A stretch of DNA of 64,000 nt from positions 58,332-122,331 of the forward strand of contig CACYRS010000011.1 in the NCBI GenBank assembly GCA_902776935.1. Reading direction: 5' to 3'. Under the pieces are notes generated by a model. The model made no database searches, had not been told where the DNA came from, and saw only the letters and a program-made list of their open reading frames with translations. Shown piece by piece: positions 1 to 9,750 of this stretch. Positions within the stretch are counted from its first letter, which is position 1. Every line of letters starts with the position of its first letter. Source of the DNA: an uncultured Prevotellaceae bacterium. Its GTDB lineage: Bacteria > Bacteroidota > Bacteroidia > Bacteroidales > Bacteroidaceae. The translations under genes were made by a program, and so were the position numbers.

Positions 1-52
1 TGCATGCAAAATTACTATATTTTTAGCAAACTATATTATAAAAACCTGCATT

Positions 53-86
53 TTTTCTAGAAACTGGAAAAAAAACTGTACCTTTG
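53..86 (+). promoter_or_regulatory. Bacteroidetes-type promoter of the sulfhydrylase gene
   Basis: The -7 element TACCTTTG lies at 79-86 and matches TAnnTTTG. The -33 element is weak (TTTC near 53-56, spacing 22). Transcription should start near 91-93, which places the TTG at 84 upstream of the mRNA and supports ATG 114 as the start codon. Confidence 0.6.
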
Positions 87-113
87 CAGACAAAAATTCA
101 AACCGACATACAA

Positions 114-1397
114 ATGGACAAGAAACTGAGACAGGGCACGCTTTGCGTACAGGCAGGCTATAAGGCCAAAAACGGAGAACCAATAGAGTTGCCAATCATA
201 CAGTCGACAACATTCAAATACGACGACTCTGATGAGATGGCAAAGTTGTTTGACCTCGAGAAGGAGGGATATTTCTATACCCGCCTCCAGAATCCCACCA
301 ACGACGCTGTGGCTGCGAAGATAGCTGCTCTCGAAGGCGGTGTGGGAGCAGTGCTGACATCGAGCGGTCAGGCAGCCAACTTCTACGCCATCTTCAATAT
401 CTGCCAGAGCGGTGATCATTTCGTGACATCAAACGAGATATACGGTGGCACATACAATCTCTTCGGTGTAACACTGAAGAAATTAGGCATCGAGTGTACA
501 TTCGTATCACAGGAAGCCAGCGAGGAGGAGATACAGGCTGCCTTCCGTCCTAACACAAAGGCACTCTTCGGAGAGACCATCTCCAATCCCGGATGCGCTG
601 TGCTCGACATAGAGAAATTCGCAAAGATTGCACATAAGAACGGGGTGCCACTCATCGTGGACAACACCTTCGCAACACCAGTTAACTGTCGTCCTTTCGA
701 GTGGGGTGCAGACATCGTCACCCACTCTACCACAAAGTATATGGACGGACTGGCCACTCAGGTGGGTGGTGTGGTAGTTGACAGCGGTAACTTCGACTGG
801 CTCGCAAATGCAGAGAAGTTCCCAGGCCTCTGTACTCCCGACGAGTCGTATCACGGACTTACATACGTGAAGGCATTCGGAAAGATGGGCTTCACCACAA
901 AACTCGTGGCACAGCTGATGCGCGACCTGGGAAGCATCCCCGCACCACAGAACTCTTTCCTGCTGCACCTCGGACTGCAGACACTCCACCTGCGTATGGC
1001 ACAGCACTGTAAGAACGCACAGAAGGTGGCTGAGTTCCTGAGCCAGAACGACAAGGTGGCATGGGTTCACTATTGTGGTCTGCCAGGCGACAAGGCTTAC
1101 GAACTGGGACAGAAATACCTGCCTAACGGCTCATGCGGTGTCATCGCATTCGGACTGAAGGGAGACCGCGAGACAGCCATCAAGTGGATGGACTCACTGA
1201 AGATGATAAACATTGTGACCCACGTGGCCGACGCCCGCACATGTGTGCTTCACCCTGCATCTCACACCCATCGTCAGCTCTCTGACGAACAGCTGCGAGA
1301 GGCCGGCGTTGCCCCAGACCTTATCCGTCTGAGCGTAGGTATTGAGGATGTGGAGGATATCCTCGACGATATCAAGCAGGCACTCGCTATCTTGTAA
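114..1397 (+). CDS. metY: O-acetylhomoserine sulfhydrylase (MetY-like, PLP enzyme)
   Basis: Cys/Met-metabolism PLP enzyme of about 427 residues, the usual size for O-acetylhomoserine aminocarboxypropyltransferase. It makes homocysteine from O-acetylhomoserine and sulfide in the cytoplasm. Visible marks are the early LRQGTLCVQAGY segment, SGQAANF and EIYGGTYNLFG in the cofactor-binding half, and THSTTKYMDG, where Lys208 should form the Schiff base with PLP. A longer frame opens at a TTG at 84, but that codon lies inside the -7 promoter element, so ATG 114 is chosen. The gene is monocistronic and its last 11 bp overlap the end of the convergent sprA. A methionine gamma-lyase or cystathionine enzyme is less likely, because those are usually shorter (about 380-400 residues). 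The family is certain; the exact substrate is inferred from length and motif similarity. Confidence 0.88.
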   Translation: MDKKLRQGTLCVQAGYKAKNGEPIELPIIQSTTFKYDDSDEMAKLFDLEKEGYFYTRLQNPTNDAVAAKIAALEGGVGAVLTSSGQAANFYAIFNICQSGDHFVTSNEIYGGTYNLFGVTLKKLGIECTFVSQEASEEEIQAAFRPNTKALFGETISNPGCAVLDIEKFAKIAHKNGVPLIVDNTFATPVNCRPFEWGADIVTHSTTKYMDGLATQVGGVVVDSGNFDWLANAEKFPGLCTPDESYHGLTYVKAFGKMGFTTKLVAQLMRDLGSIPAPQNSFLLHLGLQTLHLRMAQHCKNAQKVAEFLSQNDKVAWVHYCGLPGDKAYELGQKYLPNGSCGVIAFGLKGDRETAIKWMDSLKMINIVTHVADARTCVLHPASHTHRQLSDEQLREAGVAPDLIRLSVGIEDVEDILDDIKQALAIL

Positions 1398-4300
1398 GCG
1401 AGAACTTCACAGACAGACCGAAGTCGTGAGTTGTGGTAGGATAACTTGAGGATGCCAGGAGAGGAGTATTCGTCTGACGGTCGTAATAGGCCGAGATGGT
1501 AAGCAGACGACTCAAGGTATAATCCGCCATAAACGACACTTTCAACGCACTATTGCCACTCGATGCCGCAGAGGTACGGGTGGCAATATCGCGTGTTATG
1601 GCGGCCTGCTGACGGAAGGAGATGTCAAGACGAAGGTTCAGATCGTGGTTGACACCTGAACGAGAGCTGGTATTTCTTGATTCACCAGTCTGGTTAGACT
1701 GGCCAGATTTACTTGATTTTCTCGATTGCGCCTTTTTGATTTTCCTATTTCCGCTGGCTCCGAAGATGTTGAAATCGCGAAGCTTATAGGCGAGACCTAT
1801 CACCCAGTCGTTGGAACGTGACTCATTGATCTGGACACTCGTCATAGAGAGGTTGAGCACTCGGGTACGACGATACTCAACCTTTGCCGTGAGGTCGTTC
1901 TGGAATGTTGCATCGACGCCCAACAGGGGCGAGAACGACTCGTTTATACTCACCGTTGACACATTATACATTGATGAGGGTTGGAGCAGTCCGGTGGTCT
2001 GGTTGACGGTGAATCCAAGACCGTTCATATACTCCTGCCATGAGCTGTAAGAGGCGTAGGAGCCTATGCTGAATACGGACTTGTAAGCGTGGTTGATGTT
2101 AAACGACTTGAAATGTTCGCTGAACCACGTCAGTTTTGATAGCCCACCGTATCTTATGGACCAGTTAGGCAACATCCTCGCCAGTGTGGGGAAGATGTCG
2201 AGACTTCCCTTCCCGCTCGATGTGTAGGCCTCGAGGAAGGCAGGAATCATCACATCGGCAGAATACTGGTTCACCTCGGCCACATTACGGGCATTAACCA
2301 CTGAGCCCGGTTTGGGATACTGCGCTGCCACACGCTGGGCAAACTCAGGGATAAGGTCACAGAAATGTTCGAAGGTCGTGGAACGGTAGCCATTGTCGGC
2401 ACTGCCTATGCCTTCGAGCGATCCCTTCAGAGATATGGTGGTCATGTTAAAGCTTCCGCTATGGGTGGTAGGCATGCCAGCATACATATACTGGATACTC
2501 TTGGCACGGGTATCTGTACGTGAGGCGTTGAGGTCGATCTTAAGGTCGCGCATAGGCTCAAGGACCGCCCTCACCTGGAGGTCGTTGGAGCTGTTGATAT
2601 TGGCAGGGGTTGACACACTGTCGTTTTTGAGCAGCCAGCCGTTGTTATAGGCTTTGTCAAGATAGCTGTCGCCAATGGTTCCGAAGGCGAAATCAAGACC
2701 CGGCGAGAGACCTCCGGAAGAGCGCTGTCCGAAGGCGTCGCCGATATTAGGCATGAAGCCCGGAAGGAGCATCGAATACTGGTTGCGGTAGGAGACGTTG
2801 ATGCTACGTACCATCATCAGCAAACGGGCTATGCTCTGGGCAGGCTTATACCACCACTGGTTCTCCAACGGTGGCTTGGCAACGATGGAGAGTCGGATGC
2901 CTACGGTATCCTTCGACTTGATAAGAATCTTATTCTCATCGATCACCTTATATGATACGTTATACGGTTTGCCGTCCTTGGTACGGGCAGTGACAATAAG
3001 ACGCTTCGACTTCTTATTATGAGCCACGGTTATGGTGGTATCGGGCTTGAGGGTTATCTCACGCTGATAGGTATTCTTCTTCGGGGCCTGGGTCTTGTCA
3101 ATATCGGCACCAACAGCATTCTTAGGACTCTTCGGAGTCTTGGGTTTCGCGGGTTTCCTGGCTATCGACTTCTTGAATCGCTCGTTCACCTTCTTCAGGA
3201 AGGGGAAGTGATTATAGAGTGTCTCAAGATTGAATGCGGCATTGATATTGAGGTTTCGACGGCTGGTGATGGTATTCCCCAATGATGTGCCGCTGGCTGT
3301 CTCTGTACCTCTTACCCAGGTGTAGTTTGCAGTGTAGGATGCATCGCTGTTGATCCAGTCGAGGATAGGCAGTTTGTTCAACGGCAACTGGTATGATGCC
3401 GTTGCCTGCTGCTGGTAATCGAGTGGTGTTCCTAGGTTTCGGATACTCTGCCATACGGAGTCTTTCCAGGCTGAGTAACGGTCGGGATAGAGGTCTTTGT
3501 TTACCGGTGTGTAAGGTTCCTCGATCTCTGCGTGGGTGGCACTCTGGAAGTTGAAGTGCAGGTTCTTGGTGAAGTCCCAACGCATTGCGAAGTCACGGTT
3601 CCAACGGAACATCGAATTGAATGTGAGGGGGATGTTCTGGCTTAACAGGTTCTCGAGGTCGCGTTCCTGCAACTCAAAGTAAGAACGGGTAATCTCTGAG
3701 TTGAAGGATATGCTCTGGGGCAGATAGTTGAGTCCGATGGCCTTAGGGAAGTTGAGCCACTTCGACTTTCCCTTAAGTTTCTTGAACGGCTCCCAGGTCT
3801 TGTATACAGGCGAATAACTGTAGTTGAGGGCTCCCCGCCAGTTGTCTTCTTTCTCATAGACGGTAGTCTCGCCTGAGGTATAACGGTGTGAGTGGCTGTA
3901 TGAGAAAGAGAAGTTTCCGGGGTCGTAAGGCATAGGGTGACGCTTGGTCTTTATACCCCACCTCACATTGGAGAGCGAGAAGTTGGTGTTCGTGGTACGG
4001 GTGATGGCCAACGACTCTATGCTGTCTCTCCCATGCTGGTCTTTTGCAGCATCGAGGGCATCCTTCAATCGCATGTCGCTGTCGAGAGGGTTATATCGCG
4101 GACGGACCTCCTCCTTGGTTACTGAGTAATAGAGGGGTGCCGACACCTTCGCCTTTTCGGGGAAGAACTTTCCGAGTTCGAGCGATGTGGTTATGGAGTA
4201 CTGTTTCTCTGTGTTTGTGCTACGCTGTGACACACTCTCCTCAAGACCTCCGAAGCCATCGCCGATATACCGTCCGGTAACGTTTACCGTACCGAAGTCA

Positions 4301-7300
4301 GAGAGTTGGACGTTCATCGTTCCCGATGCTGCCCAGCCACCATCGTTGTTGGTCTCCAGGAGTCGCAGCTCGTTGACCCATACCTCTCCCGACTTTGTCT
4401 CTGCAGAGACATTCCTCACTCCCACCACCATCGTCTTAATCTCTCCCAAAGAGGGGTTACCCATGATGCTCACCTTATTGCCGGGGCGGTCCTCGTCATA
4501 TCCGCTGAAGACCCTATTAAACGATGCCGTACCGTTGGCCTTGGCAATATTACGGTCTTTCTTCAGGTTGGTAAAGATATCGAGGTTAATGTCGAGCATG
4601 TTCTCCTCAGGCCATACCGCTCTGCGGTCGGCTGATGAGTAACGACTATAGTCACTGCGGTCGGGGGTAAGACGGAGGGGTATCTCATACTCGTAGTAGT
4701 TGTTGCGGTAGTCGCTGCCAAGACGGATGAACACTGCCAACTGATTGTCCTTCAGATCAGTAGCATCGGGTACCAGGTGGTTGGCGTGGGTAAACATCTG
4801 CATACGCTTGTATTTACGCAGGTCGAGCGAGGTGTTCTTATATACTCCCTTGGCCTCACCGCTACTTAGGTTCTTGACCACCATGTTAAGCGCCTGTTCG
4901 TTGCTCTCCACAAGCTGTGGCTGTGAGGGGTCGGTAACACGGGAGATACCAGGAGGAAGGACGTAGTTCACAGGGGTCTTGTCATTGCTCTCCTCGATAT
5001 TCACGGCACTCACCTCAAGACTTCCTGTCTCGGGACTATTTGACAGGCTCTGCTTGTATACTCGCCACTCGCCACGAACGAGGTCGAGGGATCCGAATCG
5101 CAGCACGATAGGTTTTTGGAATCCCGTGAGGAACATACGCATGAAACGGATACTGGTGAAGTCGGCGATGGATCCTTCCTTACGTTCATATTTCTGAACG
5201 GGGATACGGAACTGATACCAGTTGACAGTGGCCGTATCGCCATTACGCAGCTTGACACCACTGGTACGCATGTCGGTGATAAAACAGTTGGATGGCGCAG
5301 CACCGTTGCGATAGGCATCGAGTATTTCCGGACTGATATGTACCTTGTACTGATAGTAACGCTCGTACTCATTAAGGGTGAAGTCTTCGTTTATATCCTC
5401 CAGGTCTGGACCTGCCTTGTAACTGGTATCATAACTCTCCGTACGGTCATCAGTATCAGGCGAGTTTCCCTGAGGGTTGTTGATAAGCTTATATCTGTCG
5501 AGGATGCTCTTGCGCTCGTTGTCGTAGTCTGTGCCGCGGAAACAGTGATAGTCGTCACCGGCTGGGTCGTTATACCATGCCTGAAGGATACTGTCGCGGG
5601 TAACGACAGTACCCAGTTTGTCGAGCCAGTCCTTATATGCCCCGAAGCCTCGTTCCTCATCATCGTTAAGACCATTGAATCCCACATCCTGACGTGCCCG
5701 GGAGCCTGACGTGGTGGCAAAGGCATAGGTCTGACTAGCCTGCTGGGGTATCTTTCCCCACTGGGTGGTGGTAAAGGCATTACCTCCGTCGACAGGCATT
5801 CCGCTCTCATAGAATTTCTTTCCGTCGCGGAGGATATCCTCGCTCACCTCACCGAGGTTGATATAGAGGTCGCCGCTATAGTCGGAGGCGGTACCCTGCT
5901 GTCGGGTATAGATAAAAGGGTCGAGCATCCAGAACTCGATATACTCGATATTGGCCTGTTCGAAGTCGGGGGTATCAAGCTTTCTCATCATGCCTCCCCA
6001 TTTCGTCTCCGGCTGACGTAACGTACCGTCGGTATTAAGGTCGAGCGTGAGGTTATACGGTCCGCGTTCCTCGGGGTAATATGCGAGGTTGAGGACATTG
6101 AGCTTCGAAGTGGCACCATTGTAGTTTGACTGCTGGCGATTTGGATAGAGTTCCTTGACATAGACCTCTCGCACATAGTGGTTAGAGAGTTGTTCGAGAT
6201 CGCTCTTGATATGTGCGGGGGTGAGTGTGGAACTACGGCTCGTGAGGATATCGTTGATGTAATACCACGACAGCAATGCACGGTTATATCCGCTGCTGAC
6301 ACCTGTCTTGTCACGGTTCTCAGCAAACATCGTGGGCACGCTGGATATAGACCACCGCTCAGGCTGTCCCACGGAGATATAGTTCTTTGTATTCTCAAAG
6401 TCGTCGATATACGAGGCATTGTCCTGAGTGCCTCCTGCCGTACCGGCGATGAGTTGTGCAAACTCACCGGAGAAAGTTATCCGTGAGGGTTCTGTGACAT
6501 GCAGGAATGGGATCTTGTTGAGCATAGAGGTGAGCCACTGACTCTCCTGTTTCCAGTTTACGTTAAGTCCCAAGATGGTGTTCTTCAAGGGCTCCGAGCC
6601 CATAACGACCTTCGATGTCAGGGCCTGTTCTGAGAGATGCATCAGGGTACCGCCGATCTGGAAGTTCTTAGAGAAGTCGTATTCCCAGTTCAGGCCCAGC
6701 ATCGTCTTTCGCTGCATGCCATATTCGGTGTTCGACTCATACGAGGCAGTGACATTGGTTCCAGCGTCGAGGATACTCTGGTTGATGATGGTAACCTCGC
6801 CAGCAGAGTAGTCGACGGTATAGTCAGATCCCTCCTGAAGCGGAACTCCCCCAGCGGTGACTTTCACAGACCCCTGAGGCACATTGTATGCATTGAGCGA
6901 TATTACATTGGCTTTGGTGCCCTTAAACTGTCCCACGAGCGAGTACTTATCCTTCTCAGCTATCTGTTTGGCTACTGTCTTCGTGGAGTCATAGAGCTCA
7001 TCAAACACGAATTTATTTGCCTCTTCTTCGGTGAGTCCGCTATTTCTAAGCTGTAAACGCAGATAGTCGCCGAAGGGCTCTGCAGACGGCAGGAACACAC
7101 GGCCATTGCTCACGGTATAGCCTTCGATATAGTCAAAGTATCCGTTGGGATGCATCTTATTGTTATTGTCCAGACGGTCACAACCCAACATCCTCAGCAG
7201 GGTACGGTTCTTCACCCTTGAGTCAGGGATATATGAGAGATACACTCCGGCGGTGTCGCTCTGGTATTTGATATCCAGACGGAAACGGGTCTTCTCAACA

Positions 7301-8922
7301 CTGGAGGCGAGGTAATACACGTTTTTCATCATCAGATCCCAGTTGCCTTGCTTGGGGGTGTTAGAGGTATTCTTCAGGGATTTTACAAAGAGGGCCTGTG
7401 ACGTCTGGGTGTTGTCGCTGGCAAACTCACCCACCTGATATGCTACTCCTCCAGCCGTAAACTCAAAGGCCACTGCCAGCACCTGGTCTGTCTGAAGACC
7501 TGCCTTCAGGGAAACATATCCCAAAGACTTGTTGACAGTATATTCCGATGATGAGAGCAGACGGGCACTGGCAATCTTCTCATAGTCTACCCCACCCTCG
7601 AATCTACTGATGCCTGCCAGTACGCTACTTGTCTGATCGATGTCTCTCGCTGCGGCATATTGGCTTACAAGTGTCTGGTACTCATCATTGGCAGCATTAG
7701 CAGGGATGGTCATCCCCGTGGTTTGCCACCTGGAATTACTTACTCGCGCATTTTCTCCGAGGTCGGTGAAGGCGATGATGTTACGGGTATTCTGGTTGTT
7801 GCCGGTCTTGTTGGTTACCCATATCTCCACACGGTTTATCTCTATGCCTGTGGTAAGGTTAGGTAGTGTGGACATTGCAGCATCATAGTGATCACGGAAA
7901 TAGCGTGAGAGAAAGAAATGGCGGTTCTCCTCGTAATTTGCCACATCGATATCGAAGGGCGCTGTCTGAGCGCCTCCCTTTGAGGAGACACTCTGTGAGG
8001 TGGATTTCTTCTGTGACACTACGGTCTGCAGCTTTAGCTTGCCAAACTGCATATCGGTACGGATACCAAAAAGACTGGAGGCACCCCTCACCAAGGAGTT
8101 GTTCGACGGGAATGTGACGTTTCCTGCCTCAACGAGTTTGATAACCTCGTCTTCCTTGCCTTCGTATTTCAGTTTCAGGTTCTGGGTGTCGAAGTCGAAG
8201 GTGGCGTCAGTATTATATCCGAGGTTCATGTTCACCTTGTCGCCCACTTTTCCGTTGACGCTGAGGTTTATCTTCTCGTCGAAGTCAAAACTTGTGGTCT
8301 TACGGTTTCTGATGGGCAGTGAGGGGTTGTCGATATTCTTCAGTGTGGCTCCGAGTTTGAGCTCCGCCGATCCCTGGGTCTTGATACGCACACCACCAGG
8401 ACCGAAGATCTTCTCTGCAGGTCCCAGGTCGAAGTGCATGTCCATAAGATCGAACTTGTCCTTACCTTTATTGGCTACGTTCTCTGCGTCTTTCTTGTGG
8501 AAGAACTCATAGAGCGTCTTTTTCTCCACCCATTTACGATATTCCTCAGGAGACATCAGTATCGGGGCGTTGAGATACGAGTCACCGATCTTCGAACCGA
8601 TGTAATACACGTTCAACGAGTCATCATATTCCACCGTCTGTCTGATATTCTCTGGCATCCTGAGATCCAAGGCAGACGAATCGAGATCGGCAGTCTCCAC
8701 AGGAGCCGTCTTCTGTATACGCCAGCGAGTGCGTGTAGGCGCGCCCTGCTCGGGAGTGTGCGCGCGTAAAAGACTATCGGGGACGATATCATCATCTCCG
8801 ACAATCTGGTTCATCTGCACAGCCGAGGGGACAGCAAAGGCTACGGGTAGGCGCGCTTCGCGCGGGAATGAGGCTACAACACTCAGCAGAACCAGCACGA
8901 AATATGCCAGGCGCTTCAGCAC
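1387..8922 (-). CDS. sprA: SprA/Sov, outer-membrane translocon of type IX secretion
   Basis: This 2511-residue protein is the expected size for SprA (Sov in Porphyromonas), the very large beta-barrel through which type IX secretion substrates cross the outer membrane. The N-terminus has a hydrophobic export segment (about residues 3-20). A conserved SprA segment follows (about 170-330) with FGPGGVRIKTQG, then SFDFDEKINLSVNGKVGDK and NLGYNTDATFDFD. Long stretches rich in aromatic and Asn residues follow, with alternating beta-strand character to the C-terminus, which ends in a typical barrel strand (SVKFSLTR). The start is GTG at 8922, directly after an A-rich repeat spacer that separates it from ruvA by 26 bp, so the two are probably co-transcribed. 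No other type IX gene and no secreted protein with a recognisable C-terminal sorting domain is in the window. Confidence 0.95.
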   Translation of the reverse strand: MLKRLAYFVLVLLSVVASFPREARLPVAFAVPSAVQMNQIVGDDDIVPDSLLRAHTPEQGAPTRTRWRIQKTAPVETADLDSSALDLRMPENIRQTVEYDDSLNVYYIGSKIGDSYLNAPILMSPEEYRKWVEKKTLYEFFHKKDAENVANKGKDKFDLMDMHFDLGPAEKIFGPGGVRIKTQGSAELKLGATLKNIDNPSLPIRNRKTTSFDFDEKINLSVNGKVGDKVNMNLGYNTDATFDFDTQNLKLKYEGKEDEVIKLVEAGNVTFPSNNSLVRGASSLFGIRTDMQFGKLKLQTVVSQKKSTSQSVSSKGGAQTAPFDIDVANYEENRHFFLSRYFRDHYDAAMSTLPNLTTGIEINRVEIWVTNKTGNNQNTRNIIAFTDLGENARVSNSRWQTTGMTIPANAANDEYQTLVSQYAAARDIDQTSSVLAGISRFEGGVDYEKIASARLLSSSEYTVNKSLGYVSLKAGLQTDQVLAVAFEFTAGGVAYQVGEFASDNTQTSQALFVKSLKNTSNTPKQGNWDLMMKNVYYLASSVEKTRFRLDIKYQSDTAGVYLSYIPDSRVKNRTLLRMLGCDRLDNNNKMHPNGYFDYIEGYTVSNGRVFLPSAEPFGDYLRLQLRNSGLTEEEANKFVFDELYDSTKTVAKQIAEKDKYSLVGQFKGTKANVISLNAYNVPQGSVKVTAGGVPLQEGSDYTVDYSAGEVTIINQSILDAGTNVTASYESNTEYGMQRKTMLGLNWEYDFSKNFQIGGTLMHLSEQALTSKVVMGSEPLKNTILGLNVNWKQESQWLTSMLNKIPFLHVTEPSRITFSGEFAQLIAGTAGGTQDNASYIDDFENTKNYISVGQPERWSISSVPTMFAENRDKTGVSSGYNRALLSWYYINDILTSRSSTLTPAHIKSDLEQLSNHYVREVYVKELYPNRQQSNYNGATSKLNVLNLAYYPEERGPYNLTLDLNTDGTLRQPETKWGGMMRKLDTPDFEQANIEYIEFWMLDPFIYTRQQGTASDYSGDLYINLGEVSEDILRDGKKFYESGMPVDGGNAFTTTQWGKIPQQASQTYAFATTSGSRARQDVGFNGLNDDEERGFGAYKDWLDKLGTVVTRDSILQAWYNDPAGDDYHCFRGTDYDNERKSILDRYKLINNPQGNSPDTDDRTESYDTSYKAGPDLEDINEDFTLNEYERYYQYKVHISPEILDAYRNGAAPSNCFITDMRTSGVKLRNGDTATVNWYQFRIPVQKYERKEGSIADFTSIRFMRMFLTGFQKPIVLRFGSLDLVRGEWRVYKQSLSNSPETGSLEVSAVNIEESNDKTPVNYVLPPGISRVTDPSQPQLVESNEQALNMVVKNLSSGEAKGVYKNTSLDLRKYKRMQMFTHANHLVPDATDLKDNQLAVFIRLGSDYRNNYYEYEIPLRLTPDRSDYSRYSSADRRAVWPEENMLDINLDIFTNLKKDRNIAKANGTASFNRVFSGYDEDRPGNKVSIMGNPSLGEIKTMVVGVRNVSAETKSGEVWVNELRLLETNNDGGWAASGTMNVQLSDFGTVNVTGRYIGDGFGGLEESVSQRSTNTEKQYSITTSLELGKFFPEKAKVSAPLYYSVTKEEVRPRYNPLDSDMRLKDALDAAKDQHGRDSIESLAITRTTNTNFSLSNVRWGIKTKRHPMPYDPGNFSFSYSHSHRYTSGETTVYEKEDNWRGALNYSYSPVYKTWEPFKKLKGKSKWLNFPKAIGLNYLPQSISFNSEITRSYFELQERDLENLLSQNIPLTFNSMFRWNRDFAMRWDFTKNLHFNFQSATHAEIEEPYTPVNKDLYPDRYSAWKDSVWQSIRNLGTPLDYQQQATASYQLPLNKLPILDWINSDASYTANYTWVRGTETASGTSLGNTITSRRNLNINAAFNLETLYNHFPFLKKVNERFKKSIARKPAKPKTPKSPKNAVGADIDKTQAPKKNTYQREITLKPDTTITVAHNKKSKRLIVTARTKDGKPYNVSYKVIDENKILIKSKDTVGIRLSIVAKPPLENQWWYKPAQSIARLLMMVRSINVSYRNQYSMLLPGFMPNIGDAFGQRSSGGLSPGLDFAFGTIGDSYLDKAYNNGWLLKNDSVSTPANINSSNDLQVRAVLEPMRDLKIDLNASRTDTRAKSIQYMYAGMPTTHSGSFNMTTISLKGSLEGIGSADNGYRSTTFEHFCDLIPEFAQRVAAQYPKPGSVVNARNVAEVNQYSADVMIPAFLEAYTSSGKGSLDIFPTLARMLPNWSIRYGGLSKLTWFSEHFKSFNINHAYKSVFSIGSYASYSSWQEYMNGLGFTVNQTTGLLQPSSMYNVSTVSINESFSPLLGVDATFQNDLTAKVEYRRTRVLNLSMTSVQINESRSNDWVIGLAYKLRDFNIFGASGNRKIKKAQSRKSSKSGQSNQTGESRNTSSRSGVNHDLNLRLDISFRQQAAITRDIATRTSAASSGNSALKVSFMADYTLSRLLTISAYYDRQTNTPLLASSSYPTTTHDFGLSVKFSLTR

Positions 8923-8948
8923 TTTTTACCTTTTTACTTTTTTACCTT
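8923..8948 (-). repeat. GTAA-phased tandem repeat filling the ruvA-sprA spacer
   Basis: Read in the gene direction, the 26-nt spacer is AAGGTAAA AAAGTAAA AAGGTAAAAA. GTAA recurs exactly every 8 nt, three times, and ends directly at the GTG start of sprA. The same repeat type fills the rpoB-rpoC spacer at 58348-58383. Confidence 0.75.
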
Positions 8949-9551
8949 TTATTTAATCTGTTTCAGCGCGAGCTTCACTACCTGTTCCACAGGCAGGTCA
9001 GGCTGCTGCTGTAATATCTGCAGCACTACCTTCTGAGTGGGCGCAGGCGAGAACCCAAGCATAGTAAGGGCAGAGACAGCCTCATCTTTCACCTGATTGT
9101 TGACAGGTGCCTGCATCTGTCCTCCGGCAGGTATCTCCTCAGCGATGCCCAGGGCCACTATCTTATCTCTCAGGTCAACGATGATACGCTGGGCCGTCAT
9201 CTTTCCTATTCCCTTAATACTCTGGATAAGTTTGGCGTTACCTGTGGATATGGCATTGCAGAGCTCTGTCACACTCATGCCCGAGAGCATCATCCGCGCA
9301 GTGTTGGCTCCAACACCGTTTACCGTGATAAGCAGTTCAAACATCTCGCGTTCCTTCTTGTTGACAAACCCATAGAGAACGTAGGCATCCTCCCTGATAG
9401 ACTCATAGACAAAGAGCTTCACCTCTTTCTTCCCCTGAATGGCGCTAAAGGTATTCAACGAGATATTCAATCCGTAACCAACACCAGAGGCCTCTACCGT
9501 AGCCATGGCAGGGGTGAGGTCGGTCAGTTCACCTTTAATATATTCTATCAT
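8949..9551 (-). CDS. ruvA: Holliday junction DNA helicase subunit RuvA
   Basis: Full-length RuvA (200 aa). As a tetramer it binds four-way DNA junctions and loads the RuvB motor for branch migration. The N-terminal OB-fold begins MIEYIKGELTDLTPAMATVEASGVGYGL. The helix-hairpin-helix region carries LLITVNGVGANTARMMLSGM and IKGIGKMTAQRIIVDLRDK (about residues 72-130). After a Gln-rich linker the small RuvB-binding domain III closes the protein with AVSALTMLGF and VVKLALKQIK. It is the first gene of a leftward pair with sprA and is transcribed away from ddh. I could not find a convincing consensus promoter in the 199-bp divergent spacer on this strand. Confidence 0.96.
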   Translation of the reverse strand: MIEYIKGELTDLTPAMATVEASGVGYGLNISLNTFSAIQGKKEVKLFVYESIREDAYVLYGFVNKKEREMFELLITVNGVGANTARMMLSGMSVTELCNAISTGNAKLIQSIKGIGKMTAQRIIVDLRDKIVALGIAEEIPAGGQMQAPVNNQVKDEAVSALTMLGFSPAPTQKVVLQILQQQPDLPVEQVVKLALKQIK

Positions 9552-9701
9552 AACTTACTATTTTGTATATATACATATATTTAAACGTGATTTGCTAACA
9601 TATTATTGCATTTAGAGCCAATAAACTTTCAATTCGTCACAAAGTGAAGCGTTTTAGATATTTTTTCTTCCTTTTTGTTACGTTATTTAATAGAAAAACA
9701 T

Positions 9702-9709
9702 TACTTTTG
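9702..9709 (+). promoter_or_regulatory. -7 promoter element of ddh
   Basis: TACTTTTG matches TAnnTTTG 41 nt before the ddh start. A TTTG at 9674-9677 is 24 nt upstream, longer than the usual 19-21 spacing, so the -33 element is uncertain. The rest of the 199-bp spacer (9552-9750) is AT-rich with no other feature I can support. Confidence 0.5.
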
Positions 9710-9750
9710 CAACCGCAAACAGCAAATAATCAACATTAATTATAAGATAT

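Noticed and set aside
84-113. Upstream TTG start for metY giving ten extra residues
   Set aside because: The codon lies inside the -7 promoter element, so it would not be transcribed from that promoter.
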